Source: Congeria kusceri (taxonomy: Eukaryota > Mollusca > Bivalvia > Myida > Dreissenidae). Taken from it: a DNA stretch of 64,000 nucleotides. The notes beneath the pieces were generated by a model. It was not told the DNA's origin. It did not search any database and saw only the letters and a list, made by a program, of their open reading frames with translations. Location of the stretch: the NCBI GenBank assembly GCA_027627225.1, contig CM051029.1, forward strand, positions 28,125,048 to 28,189,047. Direction: 5' to 3'. Made by a program: the position numbers and the translations under genes. Below, piece after piece: positions 59,106-64,000 of the stretch. Position 1 is the stretch's first letter; each line of letters opens with the position of its first letter.

Positions 59106-59723
59106 CAATCTCATTAAAATCAAATCCTAACATTGTTGGGATCTGAAGACATCGAATAACAGGTCACGTTCAAATGACCTTCCGAACAATAAAATATCAG
59201 CGCTGCCGCGCCCAATGAAATTGCCTTTTGCACAGCAAAGTTTGGCCACGGTTTTTGAAAAGTGATGCATTTCCAGCTGATCCTCGGGAATAAATCATTA
59301 CAAGTTAATTTTCACGGGGACATCAATGGATATAGTGGTTCCTTAGGCGGGAAAACATCCAAAGTTCGCGTTAATTTCGTGCATAGTATCTGTAGTTTAT
59401 ATATGAAGTTTATACCGCAAGATTTTGAGTGCAACCGTTTGAATGGCTGCTCAAAAGGTCATCTGAACGTGACCCCTAATGCGAAATCATCAGATCCAGT
59501 CAGCGGATAATATAGTAGCGTCAGACTGCAGATGAGCTCAAAAGGTCATCTGAACGTGACCCCTAATGCGAAGTCATCAGATCCAGTCAGCGGATAATAT
59601 AGTAGCGTCAGACTGCAGATGAGCTCAAAAGGTCATCTGAACGTGAACCCTAATGCGAAGTCATCAGATCCAGTCAGCGGATAATATAGTAGCGTCAGAC
59701 TGCAGATGATTTTAATGAGATTG
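59106..59723. mobile_element. MITE with internal 87-bp tandem repeat
   Basis: The left end CAATCTCATTAAAATCAAATC and the right end GATGATTTTAATGAGATTG are inverted matches. Internally TCAAAAGGTCATCTGAACGT starts at 59451, 59538 and 59625, exactly 87 bases apart, each unit ending GTAGCGTCAGACTGCAGATG. The segment 59262-59510 is an 82-codon frame without domain. Confidence 0.75.
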
Positions 59724-60315
59724 AATGTTTATCGAAACAATTGCTATTCACATTGATTGCTCTCAGTTCCCATGTTGTATAACGTAAATATTTTACTTGG
59801 TTAAAATATCGCAATCATTGATGTCGGCGAATAGATATACTTAATCGATTTTGCAGATGGCGGTCTTGAAGTCTTGAAGTTAGGATATTACTTCGCACGG
59901 AAAAACATCATACCAAAGTATAATTATTAGAAATTGGGAAATATTTGTGCATTTGACGCAAAGTTACATATTTCGTAAATTCGTCGAACGAGATTTACCC
60001 GTGATTTAGATACCAGCTAGTACACCGATTTATTACAGGTAAACAAAAGTGACAGTACATCATATTTCATTGTAAAAATACGCCAACCTGTCGTATTTTA
60101 TACTTATCACCCATTGACTGCCCAGCGTTTTTCCTCACTACTTTGGGAATGGCACCGGTACCAGTCAAATTTGGAAAATTAGCCACGTTTTCAACCAAAT
60201 TGGGAAGTTTATCACTTTCTGCAAAAACTGCCAAAAAGAATTAGAAAACAATATATAAACTCTTAAACTGCTTGTTCATTGATTTGTTCTTGTGTTTCCA
60301 GGAGGTAAAATGAAA
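59724..60315. other. Non-coding stretch; nothing recognised
   Basis: No coding signal. Confidence 0.5.
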
Positions 60316-61310
60316 GTTAAACACGTATAGTGAATCTTTTAGGATCAATTTCCCAGATATTTGGGTTTTTTTTTATCTTCACTTTAGGGAAATTTGTAGG
60401 TAAATTGGATTGGGAAGGTACCTTTTTAGGGTACTAAGTTTATATAGAGAAAAAACGCTGGCTGCCTCTGTCAAATTGCCCGGCCGACCTTTTGACGCCA
60501 AATCAACGTACATGTAATACTACATGACTTAATTACTAGTCCATGCAGTAAGAAATAAATATCAAATTTCTAACAGTACTTAAATTAAACTTTCGCTCAT
60601 TGAAAGTAATTGGATGTTTTCGTGATCTTCAGTCATCTTAACGTGATTTAGTTTAAAGTTTTAACCTATTAATTAAAGCTCGGTTTGTCGAAAGCCAGAG
60701 GCATATATTGCGAGTCCGTTTCCTGGGTAGAACCAGTGCTAAAGTGATTTCCTTGGATTCAAATGCGCGCCTTTGTTACATGCATGTAATAATTTGTATT
60801 CTGTTAAGTTCTGTACACCGATCTTCTTTCCACGGCCAAACTAAAACATCTGAGGCGTGTCGTGGGAAAACCGGACTTTATGCATGTACTTCAAGTGTCA
60901 TCTCTGTTCAGCCTGTGCAGTCCGCACAGTCTAATCCGGGACGACACTTTCCGCTTTTATGATATTTTCTGTTTCGAGGAAGTTTTTCTAAACATAAAAA
61001 CTGTAGGCGGAATGTGCCGTCCCGGAATAGCCTGTGAGGACTGCACAGGTTGATCCGGGATGACACTTGACGCACATGCATTAAGTCCGGTTTTCCCGCG
61101 GCACGCCTCATAATTATTATATTTTTTAAAGACACACGACCCATTACTGCTCTTAGAATGTAAACACAGTTTTTGGGAGCTAAAATGCTTAGTACTAATT
61201 CGAACTGCTCGCTGCGTCAACGCTCCGATTTGAAATACTTTGGAGAGCAGAGATAGCCTTTTGAAACGCGCCATGAGAGTGTTTGTAAACGGCTCTGAAG
61301 AGGCCCTCAA
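60316..61310. repeat. Duplicated segment, copy 1 (about 995 bp)
   Basis: Matches 63007-64000 in the same orientation at an offset of 2691 bases, with a few substitutions and one-base indels. It includes a family B SINE fragment (TCCTGGGTAGAACCAGTGCT) and the MITE below. Copy 2 runs off the window, so the duplication may be longer. Confidence 0.9.
60851..61110. mobile_element. MITE with TGAGGCGTG ends, copy 2
   Basis: TGAGGCGTGTCGTGGGAAAA at the left and TTTTCCCGCGGCACGCCTCA at the right. Internal complementary blocks CTGTGCAGTCCGCACAG and CCTGTGAGGACTGCACAGG, each itself partly palindromic. Non-coding. Confidence 0.85.
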
Positions 61311-62342
61311 TGTTTAACTAGAGGGGAGGGAACGCTTTGATGTTCGCGCGTCCAATATATCATAATTTAATTCAAATACTGCCATTTATATCCGCTGTAA
61401 ATTGTCTCGACCCAGGCCGAATCAATAACGACTGAGTAAAGTATCCAGAAACGTTTGTACACTTTTAATGTTACGTTATCGTTTTTTCTCAATGAAACTC
61501 GAAAATTTGGTGTTTTGATTGCCTTTTCTGTGCATAGAATGACGAGTTTGTAAACTAGTGATATGAAGTGGTGATTTTCAACACAATATCTTTATTTAAA
61601 ATTTAAAACAGGTAGTTTAACAGTAAGTGCATTTTATATACATGTAGTAGGGTCAATAACTGTGCTTTTTCACTGTTTTAGAATCTGCATCTTTTAATTT
61701 TATTCATATTTTTTTATAAATATTATTACACTTCTTGCATTGATGCATAGAACACGATCATAAATTCATACCGGTTTAAATTTAAATGAAAGAACTGCGT
61801 CTAAAAATGGCTGTGCTCCTAACCGTGCAAAGCTATCAAATGTTATCTCCCTTGTTAAACAATCGTAACTATTCGGCGATCTCCGGCAAGATACGGAAGA
61901 CAAATCGTGCGGTCTGCGATTGTTTTGATTGACTAAAAATTTATACCAAGATCTCCATCTATTTTGTATGAAATAACTATCGTCTAAACATGATTTCACA
62001 GACTATATTGGATTGGATTTGATATTTTTATTCGAATTGTTCTGACTTTCAGCACGCGTTTATACTCTCTACGAAAATAGATCTTCAATAGCAATGTAAA
62101 TTATGTATGTAGAGAAGATGTAGAGAAGATGTTTTAAGTCCACTTGCCAGATAAGTCTATAGAAACCATGTGACGCCAGGGGCATAATTTGACCAACCTT
62201 TGTAGAGGACCACTATACAATGTTTCATGCCAAATATGAAACATCCGGGCCTTGCGGTTTCAGATTTTTTTTTTTCATGATTTTCTTCTCGTATCTTAAT
62301 TAAAGTCTTTTTTCGGATAGTGCCACCTTGAGACCCGTTTCG
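61311..62342. other. Spacer of the duplicated segment; non-coding
   Basis: AT-rich; a 77-codon minus frame (61766-61999) has no domain. A repeat-like patch occurs at 62170-62290. Confidence 0.45.
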
Positions 62343-62580
62343 TAGACACGGCGTCTTTAATCATTTTAATCCTAGAATTATTATTTTAATCATAGATTTA
62401 TCATTTTAATCATAGAGTTATCATTTTATAGAATTATCATTTTAATCATAGAGTTATAATTTTAACCATAGATTTATCATTTTAATCATGGAGTTATCAT
62501 TTTAATCATAGAATTATCATTTTAATAATAGAGGTATCCTTTTAATCACAGAATTATCATTTTAATCATAGTAAATTATC
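62343..62580. repeat. About 20-bp minisatellite
   Basis: About eleven units of TTATCATTTTAATCATAGAA with small variations. Confidence 0.9.
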
Positions 62581-63006
62581 GTGCATTAGATTGATAGGCA
62601 AATATATAATATGAACAACGTGTGCGCAGGTCGAGAAACTTTCTAAGCCCCTTTTCGACATATTTTTCTAGTACATCGGAGAGAACAGTCAAACAGTTTG
62701 TCTATACATCTATGTCAAGTATGTGGCATATCAAATTAGGAAGATATTTTCGAGGAGAGTTTGAAAGTTATGTGCACTAGCTGTTACGTAACTGCCAGCA
62801 TCAATTTGACGTTTGTTGTATTGGAATAAGACAGAGTACGTATGGGAAATGTGTTCACGTTACATGCTAGCGGGCCTAGATTTTCCCATAGAAAATACAA
62901 CGAAATTGACGTAAGTTTATTAACAATCACATTTAAAAATCAATGAGATTCGCGGCTGAAGAAAATGTATGACCATGAACAAATTGAACTTTATTAAAAT
63001 CTTTAA
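62581..63006. other. Non-coding stretch; nothing recognised
   Basis: No coding signal. Confidence 0.5.
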
Positions 63007-64000
63007 GTTAAACGCGTATAGTGAATCTTTTAGGATCAGTTTCCCAGATATTTGGGATTTTTTTTATCTTCACTTTAGGGAAATTTGTAGGTAAATTGGA
63101 TTGGGAAGGTATCTTTTTAGGGTACTAAGTTTATATAGAGAAAAAACGCTGGCTGCCTCTGTCAAATTGCCCGGCCGACCTTTTGACGCCAAATCAACGT
63201 ACATGTAATACTACATGACTTAATTACTAGTCCATGCAGTAAGAAATAAATATCAAATTTCTAACAGTACTTAAATTAAACTTTCGCTCATTGAAAGTAA
63301 TTGGATGTTTTCGTGATGTTCAATCATCTTAACGTGATTTAGTTTAAAGTTTTAACCTATTAATTAAAGCTCGGTTTGTCGAAAGCCAGAGGCATATATT
63401 GCGAGTCCGTTTCCTGGTTAGAACCAGTGCTAAAGTGATTTGCTTGGATTCAAATGCGCGCCTTTGTTACATGCATGTAATAATTTGTATTCTGTTAAGT
63501 TCTGTACACCGATCTTCTTTCCACGGCCAAACTAAAACATCTGAGGCGTGTCGTGGGAAAACCGGACTTTATGCATGTATTTCAAGTGTCATCTCTGTTC
63601 AGCCTGTGCAGTCCGCACAGTCTAATCCGGGACGACACTTTCCGCTTTTATGATATTTTCTGTTTCGAGGAAGTTTTTCTAAACATAAAAACTGTAGGCG
63701 GAATGTGCCGTCGCGGAATAGCCTGTGAGGACTGCACAGGTTGATCCGGGATGACACTTGACGCACATGCATTAAGTCCGGTTTTCCCGCGGCACGCCTC
63801 ATGATTATTATATTTTTTAAAGACACACGACCCATTACTGCTCTTAGAATGTAAACAAAGTTTTTGGAGCTAAAATGCTTAGTACTAATTCGAATTGCTC
63901 GCTGCGTCAACGCTCCGATTTGAAATACTTTGGAGAGCAGAGATAGCCTTTTGAAACGCGCCGTGAGAGTGTTTGTAAACGGCTCTGAAGAGGCCCTCAA
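63007..64000. repeat. Duplicated segment, copy 2 (continues past the window)
   Basis: Direct repeat of 60316-61310. Both copies hold the MITE at the same place, so the MITE inserted before the duplication. Confidence 0.9.
63542..63801. mobile_element. MITE with TGAGGCGTG ends, copy 3
   Basis: Copied together with its surroundings from the 60851-61110 MITE, or the reverse. Confidence 0.85.

Overview
The window looks like nuclear DNA from an invertebrate animal, most likely a bivalve mollusc. It is AT-rich, almost gene-free, and packed with MITEs, tRNA-derived SINEs, foldbacks, microsatellites and minisatellites. There is one short vertebrate-like Wnt first exon with a canonical GT donor. I see no operons, bacterial-type promoters or CRISPR arrays. 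A dreissenid-like genome is my guess from the style of the repeats; it is an impression only.

Layout. 1-5.2 kb: a 2-kb element with inverted ends and no genes, short tandem repeats, a minus-strand SINE and a CAT microsatellite. 5.2-13.3 kb: the most striking object, a head-to-tail array R-U-R-U-R. R is 473 bp and is bounded by 18-bp imperfect inverted repeats. U is 3322 bp and carries a plus-strand DDE transposase related to the Mutator-like domain family, split by a +1 frame change, and a convergent minus-strand His-Me/HNH nuclease with the zinc-binding-loop motif. Both outer borders of the array fall exactly on R ends. 13.7-15.5 kb: a TTAA-flanked non-autonomous element with a nested foldback. 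17.45-18.2 kb: a SINE whose tRNA-like head is repeated seven times in tandem. 18.2-20.3 kb: MITEs and a large palindrome. 21-32 kb: a dense run of unrelated minisatellites, broken by two SINEs and a GC-richer block. 33-43 kb: foldbacks, palindromic tandem repeats, trinucleotide tracts, a roughly 165-bp satellite and SINE pieces.

44.63-44.72 kb: a plus-strand exon of 28 codons plus two bases, with a signal peptide ending in GVKW-L and a perfect splice donor. It fits exon 1 of a Wnt-11-like gene. No further Wnt exon is visible, so 44.7-64 kb is probably its first intron, filled with repeats, a Harbinger-type MITE, another SINE, a CpG-rich block and a duplicated roughly 1-kb segment carrying a MITE.

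How the parts work together. In the 5.2-13.3 kb array the two genes of each unit converge, so each R lies in the divergent intergenic region. R may therefore act both as a mobile end and as a bidirectional promoter. This is inferred from layout only. Everything else is non-coding or repeat-derived as far as can be read.
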